Shown piece after piece: positions 1 to 11,477 of a stretch of DNA of 64,000 bases. Where the stretch lies: NCBI GenBank assembly GCA_014898415.1, contig RCTD01000018.1, positions 811,001 to 875,000 on the forward strand, written 5' to 3'. The notes beneath the pieces are model-generated. The model saw only the letters and a program-made list of their open reading frames with translations, did no database searches and was not told where the DNA came from. The translations under genes were made by a program, and so were the position numbers. Origin of the DNA: Stromatinia cepivora. Taxonomy: Eukaryota; Ascomycota; Leotiomycetes; Helotiales; Sclerotiniaceae. The stretch's first letter is position 1; each line of letters begins with the position of its first letter.

Positions 1-801
1 CATTCCGGAATCGATGAAACAATATATCTTCATCGAAATGTTGTCAACCTTGAAATTTGCTTCGATAATTAGAATAGTATATCCCTTTTATTGAAGATCT
101 AGAATCATTGGAACAATTAAAGTTATTACTAAATCACAATATTTCCCTAACTGTTATCTTGCAGAGGATATACAGAGCAATTATAAGTTAGATAATTGCC
201 CTTACACCATCAATAAATATATGAATTGGTATACCCTTTCGAATAATAACCCAATTATTGATAGCGAAAGCACTGCAATTCCCGTTTTCGGTAACCTTCC
301 TTTAAAGTTCCTTTATCTTTCTTTTCCGTAGAAAAAGATTTGAAACATTGAAATTGTAATTGTATATTATTAATCGACAATGAATTATTCTGCTTCTAAG
401 ATTGTCTGTTTTGAAGAAAATTGAAAGGGTAACTGGATTATATAAAAAGATTACCCTGTTTTCGATTATGGGATGTATCGAAGGGATCTACAATACAGTA
501 CATTTTATCTACATTCTTTAAATGGTATATTTGCTTGATCAATTCGTTTCTGCTTTCTGATTATTAGAATAATTCCGAAATTCTTTTTGCAATATAAAAG
601 AATAGATTTACTAAAAGATGTTCTTTTCGAATACTATTCGCCTTCAATTCGATCTTCTTCTCTAAACTATCAAGATATACTATAAAACTGTTTATACTTT
701 GTGTAAATTGTTATTTGATATAAATTATTTGTTGTATAATCAAATACTAACGATTGCTTTTGTCTAATATTATATTATATATATATTCCCTGAACTCTTC
801 C
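1..801. other. AT-rich, RIP-like sequence, probably decayed retrotransposon interior
   Basis: This stretch is strongly AT-rich with stops in all frames and no recognisable protein motif. It sits upstream of the Gypsy integrase remnant and is separated from 2483 onward by the inserted gag-only element. It may therefore be the upstream (reverse-transcriptase side) part of that Gypsy element, but this is inference from position only. Confidence 0.4.
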
Positions 802-951
802 TGTGACGAACCCAACGAGCGTTTAGAGATCAACCTTAGAATTAAAAGCTACAGAGCTAAAGAGAGTGTATTACGAAGCTATATATATGATCGGCTCGAA
901 GCTTAGTATTGTACTAGCCTGATCGGATGCGATCACATGTATCTCGTAATA
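802..951 (-). repeat. 3' LTR of the gag-only element
   Basis: 150 bp, aligning without gaps to 2328-2477. In minus sense its first bases read TATTACGAG where the other copy reads TGTCACGAG, both changes being RIP-type transitions. The polypurine tract abuts it, as expected of a 3' LTR. Confidence 0.88.
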
Positions 952-1239
952 CTACCCCCTCTTTCTAAAGAATTCGTCTCGAATTCATTTAAAATGAATA
1001 ATTTAAGTACAAAATGATCATTAATCTTCTTTTGATAAAAATACCTAATATACGGATTGCATTACAGTCAACGAATATGTATCCATCATATTATATATCT
1101 CCTCCAAGCGATCTTCAAAATATCGGCTATTGATCATCTCTCCTAGATCTTTATTATCGTCGTTTTCGGATTCAATAATCAGTATAATAACCGGAATAGG
1201 CTTTTATCGATCTCGGATTCCTTGATATGAATCTAATGG

Positions 1240-2080
1240 ATAGACTTGTACCCAATAGGAAATACTTCTATATTATATATATTTATTTTGTTTGTATAAA
1301 AGAGTTCTTTCAGAAGAAGAAAACTCGAACATTTGTATATGAAGTAGAATCAAAATACGATCGGGTTTGTCCGATTGGGTATCAAAAGGGTTAAGGGTAT
1401 TAATGATATTAAAGTTGCTAATATCCATTGGATTATAATTCTGAGAGTGGGATGGATTTTGTAATATATATGGGGTTCTAGATTTACTAAAATAGGATGA
1501 TACAAGGAATCCATTTGCTATATGAGCAACTAATTGTTGTATGACCTGAATAAAGTCAAGATAGGAATAAAAAAGAAAAAGTTGTTAAAAAAGATGATTT
1601 CTAAGAGTAGTATTGAATTCATTGCGAAAGGTTGAGATCTTATTCGAATCGGATCAATTCTGATTTTTGGCTTTGTAAAAGGTCCTTTTGAATTTTGCAA
1701 TATAGGTATATAGAGAATCGGTTCCTTGTTTGAGAATGAATAGCTTGTTTTTGGCTTTTTGGATTTTATTTGGATTGTTGTAAATATGTATGAGTTGATC
1801 CAGAATTGTTATATAATCTAAAGGAATATTTTGATCAAGAGAAGAAAACTGAAATAATACTATAATTTATATATAAGATTTGAAATTGAAATAAATATAG
1901 TAAAATTAAATTATAGAATTGTTGATCGTAGTGTTGTCTATTTGTAGTTTCGCTCGAATCGAAGAAAGCTAAGTATTGAACTTTTGAAAGTTATTATTGA
2001 ATTTTTCAGGATCAAAGAAAGAAGGTTTTGGATGAGAAAGAATATGAATAGTAGAAATATATTCGAGAATTAGGGAGTGT
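1240..2080 (-). pseudogene. Gag remnant with CCHC knuckle position, inactivated
   Basis: The minus strand carries a fairly continuous Gag-like reading with stops. Fragments include FDPEKFNNNFQKFNT (near 2000), KNKLFILKQGTDSLYTYIAK (near 1720) and NPMDIS (near 1410), all typical of fungal retrotransposon Gag. A CCHC zinc-knuckle spacing (C-x2-C-x4-H-x4-C) falls at 1240-1281, but all four ligand positions are tyrosine codons and one spacer codon is a stop. These are the products expected when RIP converts TGY to TAY and CAY to TAY. It cannot make a working Gag. Confidence 0.75.
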
Positions 2081-2327
2081 AGGAATGAGATTTCATTTTA
2101 TTGATAAATCATTTCGTTATAAAGTTTTGTAATCATAAGGTTTATCGAATCGTAATCCATAGCTTAGAAATTAAGGGTAAGAAAAAAGATAATACTTTTG
2201 AATAATATCAAGAAGATCTATATACAAGCGAAAAAGCAGAAGCGATATATTTAAATAGAAACAAACGGAATATATATAAATATATGCAAATGTTATTCTA
2301 TTTCTTATCTGGAAGAGCTTTTAATAA

Positions 2328-2477
2328 TGTAATGAATTCAATGAGTGTTTAGAGATCAATCTTAGAATTAAAAGCTACAGAGCTAAAGAGAATGTGCTAC
2401 GAAGCTATATATATGATCGGCTCGAAGCTTAGTACTGTACTAGCCCGATCGGACGTGATCACGTGTATCTCGTGACA
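2328..2477 (-). repeat. 5' LTR of the gag-only element
   Basis: 150 bp, the partner of 802-951. It keeps the canonical TGTCACGAG end at 2477, while its inner end (TGTAATGAATTC at 2328 on the plus strand) is more RIP-mutated than the matching TGTGACGAACCC at 802. Confidence 0.88.
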
Positions 2478-2482
2478 CTTCC

Positions 2483-3388
2483 CACAATATATTAAAATCC
2501 GTCATCCCACTTTCATATCAATACCAGATTACAAGAGATTATTTTTGGAAATATTAAATAATATAATCTATTTTCTTTTGATTTATCAGAAAATAATATC
2601 CATCATCGTTCCGAAATATAAGTTCAACTTGAAAGAAGAAATCTTTTGTTTCTATAATAATAAAACCCTTATAAAATAAAAGTTTTTGAAATTTCGGAGA
2701 TCTTCCTTGAAGAATTAAAATGAAATTAAATATTGCCTCCCTACCATAAACAATCGCTATCGACAAATTAATTACTTTTTCTTATATAAAACAAACAAAG
2801 GTTTCCTCAATCTGTTATTGATTTTCTGATCTAAAGATTTCGAACTTTTCTTATATATTTTCGAATCTTTATACTAATTCTACTTCAAATTATATAATGG
2901 ATTAACGATTTAATACCGATACCTTATCTTCATTACCATTTTGGATCCTCGACACGTTTTCCCCTCGAATTTGCAAAGCATTTAAGCTGATCAACGGATC
3001 TGGAATACTTCTTATTCTCATTATAATTATTCGAAAGAATACCAACAATAACTAATTGACGAATTGCTCCTGAAAATAGAATAAAAAGAATTATTAGAAT
3101 CACAAATAGCAAAGAATCAATTAATCCTAAAATAGCTATAAAACTTTTCATTATCCTTTTCTAACTAAAAGAATCTTTTCCCTTTAAATCCAATAAAGAA
3201 CAATATCAAAACGATAACAAACCATCAATTATATATTAAAGTTTAATGAATACAAAGATTTTACAGAATTTTCTAATTAATCGATGGCAGACCATCGGTT
3301 GTACACTTGCTTTTAGCAATGAAGCCGCTTCCTTATAGAGATTCCTAGCTTTACTAGCAACATCCTTCCAACAACCGTAACACTTACC
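2483..3388. other. AT-rich decayed sequence upstream of Gypsy integrase
   Basis: No intact gene. Minus-strand frames at 2554-2766 and 2933-3151 are open only because the DNA is AT-rich and match nothing I know. By position this should be the RT/RNase H part of the downstream Gypsy element, but I could not read those motifs. Confidence 0.4.
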
Positions 3389-4826
3389 GATGTCTTAACC
3401 TATCAAATCGACGAATTGGATTTCCAGAACTATATCAAGAAAAAGAATCGCTTTTAGCAACTTATTAAAAACAATCAAATTGATATCGAAATCATAAGAA
3501 AAGCTTTACGAAAGTATTATCTAAACAAAACAGCAATTACTAGTATCGATTTGAATGAAATCGCTCCTCGATTCGATTTAGTTAATTATATCACCGAAGC
3601 AAATAAAACTACAGATAGTTTGTTAGTATTCAGAATACAAGTTATCCAAGATTACAAATATATATTACTCTAAAATGATTTTTTGTTTTACAATAACTAT
3701 TTAATAGTATTCGATATTGATAATCTTCGAATTTATTTGATTCGTAAAGTCTATAATTCTGTTTTCATTGTTTATCCTGGTATAAACAAAATCTATCTTT
3801 TATTATTTCAATAATACTATTGGTCTAGAATGTACGATATTGTAATCAGATATATATACAATTGTTATATCTGTAAATACAATTCTGTTTTATATAATCG
3901 TACCCCTAGTTTATTATATCCATTTCCGATTCCTAATCGAATATAGTAATATATCATTATGGATTACTACAACTTTAATAAAGATAAATATGAATATAAC
4001 AATATTTTAATCATTATTGATTGATTAACAAAGTAAACTATCTTTATATTTTGTTACAAATCAATTAATGCTTGAGTTCAAGTACAATTATATCTTTACC
4101 ATGTATATCGATATTATAATCCTTCTGATATTATAATATCGGATTGTGGCTCTTAATTTATATCACAGTTCTGAAAGGAATTCAACCAAATCCTAGGAAT
4201 CGATCTCAAACTATCCATTGCTTATCATTCCCAAATCGATAATCAAACTGAAATCTATAATCAGTATCTTTAATAATGGTTAAAGCCATTTATTAATTAT
4301 TATCAAAACGATTAATCAGAATTCCTATTTATGATGAATTATATATAATTTACTCTTCCACACAACTCTTTAAAAGAATTCACATTTTACGAAACCCTAT
4401 ACAGGCATACACCGAAACATATATAGGAATGGAAGAAAGATGCTAATAAGCCAATAGACGATATAAATGTATATAATACCTATATATATATAAAACATAA
4501 TAGATTAACTTTTGTGTGAACAAAAGAAGATCTATTGTATGCCTAAACTAAAATATCGAAATCCACGAATGCTTATCGGTATAAGGTCGATTTCGATATC
4601 AGAGATTATATATAACTCAATATAAAAAGTTATTCTATTCAAAGATTATCCAAAAAGCTGGATTTCCCAATTCAAGGAAGATTTAAGATCATTAATCGAT
4701 CTAGAAACTTTTTCAAATTCGAATTCCCAATTACAATGAAAATTCATCCTGTTTTCCCTTTAGATCGATTATGCAAGATATATAACGATCCTTTTCCTAA
4801 TCAAATATTCGAATTATCTCCGTTTA
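3389..4826 (+). pseudogene. Gypsy integrase pseudogene
   Basis: Read through stops, the plus strand gives a Gypsy integrase. The second pair of the HHCC finger survives as CYIC (3863-3874). The first catalytic aspartate region reads IIMDYYNFNKDKYEYNN (about 3956), the second lies in IISDCGS (about 4136), and the glutamate region in YHSQIDNQTEIYNQYL (about 4230). A chromodomain-side stretch, GRFKIINRSRNFFKFEFPI, leads to MKIHPVFPLDRL (about 4735-4775), as in elements of this group. Many in-frame TAA and TAG codons make it a pseudogene. Confidence 0.82.
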
Positions 4827-5389
4827 TTAATATAACTAATGATTCGGAATAAAAAATGAAGAAGATCCTAATAATAAAGAAAGCACGAAAAACCCTATTA
4901 TATAGAATCTCGTAACTTAATAACGATACTGATCTTACCTAATATCCTACTTCCAATCTTAAAACATCATTACACCTCCTACACAATTTTCATTTGGTCA
5001 ATCCAACATTACCTGATCCTCCCAATCAATTAATTGATTGAATAAAGCTTTATAAAAGCAAAAAGGATAATTATAATTATATAAATGATAATTTATTTAT
5101 AAAACCAAAGGAAAGAAAAATATTCTTCAATACAACAAATTAAATATTATGATTTTATAATGATATATACACATATAATTATGAAAAAATCGAAAACCTA
5201 TACAAATTCGAGGGAATTTGATCATATACACACATAGCCCGAGTTCCATATAACAAACAAACTGTTATCACCAAGACAATACGAAGACAATATATTTTAA
5301 AAAACTTATATCTATAATCATTTCAAAAATCATACAAAGAGAAGCTTAAACATAATAAGAACGAAATATAATATCACCCTTATCGATTT

Positions 5390-5710
5390 CATTCAATTTA
5401 ATTGATTTAATCAATTTAGTCGATTAACTTGATCGATTTCGGAATTAATCATATTAACCACCCATCATCATTATATTATAATTCAACCTCCTTCCCTTTT
5501 CTATTGAAACTTTTTTTTTTCAGAAGTTCCCCAAATCAAGAAAAATACGAATCAATATTAATTTAACCAATTAATAAACGATTTAATTGATTTGATCAAT
5601 TCATTCGTCATTTTGATCAATTTGATCGATTATTTTGGTCAATTTGATCAATTTCCAGTAAATTGACCAAATCAACCAAAATAATCAATCTAATTGATTT
5701 AGAGTTCATG
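5390..5710. repeat. Degenerate TTGATCAAT-rich tract in Gypsy 3' untranslated region
   Basis: Short words such as TTGATCAATTTGATCGATT and their complement recur without a fixed period between the integrase remnant and the 3' LTR. A similar word set occurs inside both LTRs of the Copia element at 47160-47400 and 55000-55440. Confidence 0.6.
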
Positions 5711-5799
5711 AACCTTCACAAAACCTAATTTCCGATGAAATAGTAATGAAATAGAGGAATAAAATATTCAAAAGCGAACTTTTCTGAAGGGAGGGATAA

Positions 5800-6081
5800 T
5801 ATCACGAATCGTGAACTATAGGAGGTTAACCACATAATATCTCTTATCTCCCATATCAATTAATGAACTGATCGTCCATACACATGCATTACAATTCATA
5901 CAATTTAGTATAATAGAATGATAACCCTAATAACACATATACACAGCCCTGCAATTCATAAATGAGTATTTATATATATATATCTAGTCGCTTTTTATAA
6001 ACCATAATTCTTCAATTGTAGATTCTAAGGAACACAATTGACCCTGTTTATTCAGCTCTACTACGGCTCTTGTGCGTCACA
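5800..6081 (+). repeat. Gypsy 3' LTR, heavily RIP-mutated copy
   Basis: 282 bp from TATCACGAATC to GTGCGTCACA, preceded by a polypurine tract. It matches the reverse complement of 53102-53383 along its full length with no length difference. Compared by eye, about 39 sites are C or G in the other copy and T or A here, and only about 3 go the other way, a strong RIP direction. Confidence 0.92.
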
Positions 6082-8233
6082 CTATATGCTTTTATTATAT
6101 TCTATTTCATTATAAATCATTCTAATATGATATATGATCGAATTTTCATAGAATAATAAAATTTAATAATATTAAATGATATTATTAATATACCACGTGA
6201 TCATATAATCATTGGTTCGGTTAATATTATTAAGTGATTTAATAACTTATTAGGAATTCTTACACGAAGTAATTTAAGAATAAAACCCTATACTTCTATT
6301 TTCCAACACCATTCTATCTAAGTATTTCATCAATTTCAAAGTTCTTCAAGAATACCATCTCAGTTCGATCACTAACATACAACATTTCAAGATTTTCAAA
6401 AAAGGAAAAAACCCCCTTCGACTTCTCCTCTCAAATACTCTCGCCGAACGAGTAGATATATCAAAACCTTTAACCAGCCACCAACTGATTTACGCAAATG
6501 ACACTCATTCAGTGCCATCAGCGAACCTAACTGCTTGGAATCAATCCTAGACCTGACTTCGACCCGCGTAAAGAATAAGAAAAATAAAACCACTCATAAC
6601 CTCAGAACTCGATGATATTCACAGGACTTAAAAAAGAAAAAACAACAGCAATGCCCCCCCCCCCAGTATTCTCCCAAAAGAACCAACCGGTCATATGTCT
6701 CTCTGCTCCGATACAATTTCGCCACTTGGAGATGCCTCTCAAATTTTCCCTCGGACATGTGGAAGCATCGGAGCAAATTAGGAGACATATCCATATCCAC
6801 CACCATACTTCTCTCCAATCACCACCTAGCCACGAACTGCGTTATCCTTATCCCTATCCCTCCAATTCTTGAATAAATATTTCCATCACTCGATGCGATA
6901 ACTCTTATATTATCAACAGGGAAGCGGAAGCTTCGTCTCCAACCTCCAACTCCCAACTCGCCAATTCCCAGACTTTACACTCACCCACCCCCTCCCAGAA
7001 AGACATATCACAACCACCAAATAAGATCAACTCACCATTAATTTTTTTTAAAAAAATAAAAAAAACATCCAGCAAAATAACCACCTCCAAAAGTCAAACG
7101 ACGCCCAAAACATCCAGCAATTCTCACTACTCCCGCCGGTTCATATCTCATAATATATCAAGATGTATATACTAGATATCTTCGAATTTAGCACTTCAAA
7201 CCACCACTTCAACAAATCAGCCATCCCACTCAAAAATCCCATTCAAACATAATTCACAATTCACAACCACACCCCTATTGCATCACATCACATTCCTCAA
7301 ACACCCAAATTCTTCCCCAAACATCCAAGTCCCTTCACAGTACCCTCCAACTTCTTCCCCAACATCTAAAAACCCAAAACCCAAAACCCAAACACCCAAA
7401 TACCCAACTTCTTCCCCAAGCCCCCAAATCCCTTCACAATACCCTCCAACTTCAATCACAACACCCAACTTCTTCCCCAATACCCAGACCAAAATCGAAT
7501 CAAAAACTTAAACCACAAAATCCCAGAACCACAAGGGAATAAAATAATCAATTCATTCATCGATCCATCGATTCATCAATTCATCAATTCATCCATCCAT
7601 GATCCATCCTGAGAGTCCAGTCCGTATACTACCTCCCTTCAACACAACAGTTCAACTTCATTTTCGCCTCTATCTTTCGTTTACAGGAACGTGAGGATGT
7701 TGATTTTTCCACTTAACATAACATTTCGTCTCCTCTTCCCCTTCATTTCCGTACCATTGAATTTCCATTGATCCCTGTGCTATAGTAAAAGTTCATGACG
7801 TAGGATTACAACCCAGCGCGCAATCACATCGCATCACATCACACAAAAAGAATGGTCTCGCGACCTCATTTGCGATACGTAATTTCACTTTTGTCGCTCT
7901 ATCTACAAATACTTTCTCTCTACTCCTTCAATCCCTTAATCTAACTTTCTTTAACTTAATGATACGTAAGTTGAGTTCCATCGGTCCATTCACTCATCGC
8001 CAATTCCATCCTCATATCATAAACCAGCCATGCCCATTCCATTCCCATCAACAATGCCATAAATAATAAATAATCCTTCAAATTCAAGCGATTCCTTTGA
8101 ACGCCAAATCGTCCTTTACCCCAGACCAAGCTCCAATCAGCTCAGACAGACCTTGATATCCCGAATATACCCAGTTCCGCGCCACCTATATGCGACACCC
8201 TTAATAGTAATTCATGAATATATATATACTCTT
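6082..8233. other. Transposon-gene boundary and downstream flank of ZIP gene; no gene seen
   Basis: The first 200 bp are AT-rich transposon flank. From about 6300 the composition returns to normal. Open frames here are short and low in complexity, with C-rich and A-rich runs, and I do not trust any of them. A C-rich repetitive patch lies at 7290-7500. Confidence 0.5.
7373..7405 (-). other. Potential G-quadruplex motif
   Basis: The plus strand has five CCC runs (7373, 7380, 7387, 7395, 7403) separated by 4, 4, 5 and 5 bases, so the minus strand has five GGG runs with short loops. This fits the usual quadruplex rule. It lies about 0.8 kb downstream of the ZIP stop codon, within a C-rich imperfect repeat. 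Confidence 0.5.
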
Positions 8234-9557
8234 TCAAGCCCATTTTCCGAGTAATGCCATTAAACCCGCTCCCATAACCATGCATCCGAAAGCAAAAAGC
8301 ATCATTTTCATTGAACTTTTACGCATCTCCTGATTGAACATGAATTCATGTGCCATCAACTCCACCAATCCTGTATATATGAGGATTCCGGCACTGATGG
8401 AATCGAATACACCATTAATAATCATAGTTTTCTGACTACCTGGAGCAAATGTTGTACGAACACCTAATCCAATGGCAATCGCAATGGGTGTTGTAAAACC
8501 ATAAGCTGCTCCCAAAGCCCAAGGAATCCAGCTCTTCTTCTTCGGCCAATGAGCAGTAGCAAGTCTAGCCCCAAGACCAAGACCCTCAAATGTTTGATGA
8601 AAGACGAGAACAATGTAGAGGATATTGAAATCATCACCTGTGACGGCAAGTGTGAGACCTATGAATATGGAATGGAATATGACACCAAATTCAAGAATGA
8701 AGATTGCGGTCATTTGAGCAGCAAAATGGTCGTCATCATCATGATGTTCTCGTTGATGTCCAAGATGATCCTCACCTCCAGGAGGGTATGATAAATCATC
8801 AGGCCGTCCTGGGATACTAGATCTGACTCTAGATGGCCCTTCTCCAGATGACTGTCTTTGAGTAATGGAGCTTGCATGATCATTTTCTAGGACTGCACTA
8901 GATGCTTGAGGGCTATTCGCAACTTCTGATGGTGAAGTTGTTCTTAGTGTGCCAAGCTTCTCATTTCGCGTACTTTGTTTGATAAGATCCCTTGCAGGAT
9001 CGGCAGCTTCCAGATCATGACTATCCTTTCCGAATACATCATATCGTGATGCCATGAGCTCAATGAAGAACATGGTGAAAATTGTCATAAGGGCAATTCC
9101 TTCGGCCCAACTATATTCTGTGATTGGACCCGTTAAACAGGGGGAAGACAGATTGGCCGTAGCGGGTGCCAACAACTATAACGTGATTAGCAAAAATCTC
9201 AAGAATAAATTTGTAACCATTCCACCTTGGTTTGAGAACGGGAGCTGGAAGCATAAGACTTACATGTATGAAAGCGGTAGCTATAATCACACCCGATCCG
9301 AAATATTTAGTGATAAAGAATGCCAGAGGCGGAACATTCATTTTTTTTGTTCTTGCGGCAGCGATTGGTAAAAGAGCACCTATAATTTGTTTAGCTGAAG
9401 GTATCCTTGGAAATAATAATCTATGTATGCCGATGAGGAGAAGCATACCCAACATAGACCCAATTCCAATAACGAATATCGAAGATATCCGCACACCCAT
9501 TCGTCCATCATAATCATTTCCACTGCCACATTCAACGTCGACTATGTATTCCGACAT
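8234..9557 (-). CDS. ZIP-family zinc/iron transporter
   Basis: A membrane transporter importing Zn2+ (or Fe2+) into the cytoplasm, of the fungal Zrt1/Zrt2 type. Three exons: 9449-9557, 9264-9379 and 8234-9175, giving 388 aa from the ATG at 9557. N-terminal GNDYDGRMGVRISSIFVI and FITKYFGSGVIIATAFIH are conserved membrane segments. A histidine/aspartate-rich loop (HLGHQREHHDDDDH, about residues 212-225) is the usual variable metal-binding loop. The metal-site helices carry HSIFIG (243-248) and HQTFEG (268-273), and the protein ends in LLGKWA. The intron at 9380-9448 is 69 bp and has no stop, so the frame reads through it; I call it an intron because the family joins GSMLG directly to the next exon and because donor GTATGC, branch GCTAAAC and acceptor TATAG are present. 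The second intron (9176-9263) has donor GTAAGT. No zinc-response promoter element was evident. Confidence 0.92.
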
Positions 9558-11477
9558 GATCACCGACTGACGCTCCGTTTACAAGCCGCAGGTATCCTAT
9601 CTTCTTCAACTGATGTCTGACTTGTGTCTGCCGTCCTCCTGATATTCCTATTGAATATCTTTAGGCAATTGCTATGAGCTCTACAACTTGTCGTCCTTAA
9701 AAAGCCTTGTGAAACCGTTCGAAAAAGCTTCAACACTATCGAGGGTCGTCAAATATATATTGACCGAGGGTAGCGATTAGGGAGATGAAGTGAGCCACAG
9801 CTTAGTTTGAAAAATTCAAACGTTGTATCATCCTAGGATTTCGGTAGCTAGTCAGAAGAAAGTTTATTAGCAGGAAGCAAGTTATTTTAGCTGGGGAAAC
9901 CGTTTAAGAGATAGGATTGGTAATCAAAAGTAAGTAGGTACCTTGTGAGTTATGTAGCTGAATGAAATGTTTGTGAAAAGGACCAACAATCACCCAATTT
10001 ATTATGTTATATCACAACTAGATCTTCAAGGAGGAAGAAAATCAATACATGTAAAGTAAAAATCTTACGTACAGCCTCGTCTCGTCTCTACTCACCAATT
10101 TTACCAAAGTACATATGAAAAGAGAAGGAAAGATAGGTAAGAAAAGGAAGTTTATCCCCGGTATCGCCAAGAAGAGGAGGTACGGAGATCTGAGATCTGA
10201 TATCTGTGATGTTATATGTTGTATGCTGTTATGATCATTGATGAAGGTACCAGTTATCATTCATATTCATTCCATTATAGTTTGTATCAAGACTACCGGA
10301 CTTAAAATCAAAAGAAAGTAGAGGGGAAAAGAAACCGGTGAAAGATTGAAAAATGAGAACCTTGATGGGTAGATTAGCTAAGCTGAGTGAAGCATAACTA
10401 GCTTTCATATTTGTTTTTGTCTCAAACAAGCCCTTGTGATCAACTTGGAGATCATCGAATCTCCTCTTTTTGAATGGATATTCAATATGATAGCTACCTA
10501 GTAGGTAATCACTCGAAAAAAGCTTCAAACTCCTCAAAATCCCTTTTCTAGACTTTGGTACGTTTAATGTCAATACCGAAAATCTTGGAGCTGGATCATT
10601 GAGGCTAAAAATCTTGTAAGTAGTAGCTGGATTATCGACACTAAAAATCCTGTTATATAGTTATAATATAGGGTCATATAATATAGTATCGAGTTGTCTA
10701 GAACATCACTAGGTACGGGGCAGTATTTACTATGAGATCACATAATATTTCTTTATGTCGATCATCCCTAGCTTCGAATCTATGATATTTTTGTATCGTG
10801 CAGCCAGTCGGAAGGGATATCCGACTTCGTGGAGACAACAAATGGAAAAGTTTAAATATCACGAGATCAGCATCTTCAAAAGTATTCTCTGAATCTCCAT
10901 TCGGGACGTGATTTTTTTCGCATTTTATCTCGGTGCGGATACCTACCTACAAGGTAACTCCTCAATCTCATACCGAGATCGGGTTCAAAGACCTCATCCT
11001 GCGGAGTACATGCTTGCCTTTTGCTGACTCGACAACCTGCTGATCCTATAGTGTCCGGTCCTTTCCTAGATCATCTTATCTAGACTACCGTCCTGTGTGT
11101 GACCTGTCGTGCTACTACCGGGTTACTCCCACGATTCCTGATTGCGGTGTAGCCTTTTGAGCCTATGGTATCCCTCAAAGTGGAACTGAGAGAGCTGCTC
11201 ATTCGATATTCGATTAAGGTCAAGAAATGGTTGCACACTTGGCGATACCATGAATCCGATATCACCAATATAGCCTTCAAATATAGCCCCCATTATCAAT
11301 GTGCTGCATTGATATGTTCTTAGCGCCCTAGCCGAGATATCACTGTAGTCAGTTACTTAGGCCTCGTCGAAATATCCTTCGAGCTCTCGAGTAATGCCTG
11401 ATCATACCCGACCTCGGGTCAAGAGAGCGCAGTTCTGTGTAATGGCAGCTGTGGCCATTGTCAAAAAGCCCGATCAT
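9558..11477. other. Intergenic, ZIP promoter side to MDM10 3' side; no gene seen
   Basis: Moderate GC, with only short open frames (10042-10260, 10235-10573, 11080-11280) that lack family signatures, convincing splice context or codon regularity. The first few hundred bases upstream of 9557 should contain the ZIP promoter. I found no tRNA or repeat. Confidence 0.45.

Larger units (their letters stand above)
802..2477 (-). mobile_element. Non-autonomous gag-only LTR retrotransposon (TR-GAG-like), RIP-mutated
   Basis: Two 150-bp direct repeats (802-951 and 2328-2477) bound a 1376-bp interior. The flanking five bases are CTTCC on both sides (797-801 and 2478-2482), a clean target-site duplication. 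On the minus strand the LTR runs from TGTCACGAG to GTTCGTCACA. A purine tract (minus AGAAAGAGGGGG, 955-966) lies just upstream of the LTR at 802-951, which fixes the orientation. The interior encodes a decayed Gag and is too short for a polymerase; I see no protease, reverse transcriptase or integrase motif. Such elements are called TR-GAG in plants and would depend on a partner element for movement. Boundaries are well supported; the family name is inference. Confidence 0.85.
3389..6081 (+). mobile_element. 3' part of a Ty3/Gypsy LTR retrotransposon, RIP-decayed
   Basis: An integrase-to-chromodomain-like reading on the plus strand is followed by a purine tract (GAAGGGAGGGA, 5786-5796) and, from 5800, a 282-bp LTR. 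This order (integrase, PPT, 3' LTR) is that of the Ty3/Gypsy superfamily. The 5' LTR is not in the window, or is beyond recognition. The left boundary given is only where I can first read protein. Confidence 0.8.

Noticed and set aside
9111..9563. ZIP first exon read as one 150-codon frame from a GTG start
   Set aside because: The frame runs through two introns; family alignment requires removing 9380-9448 and splicing at 9263/9176, and the first ATG is at 9557.
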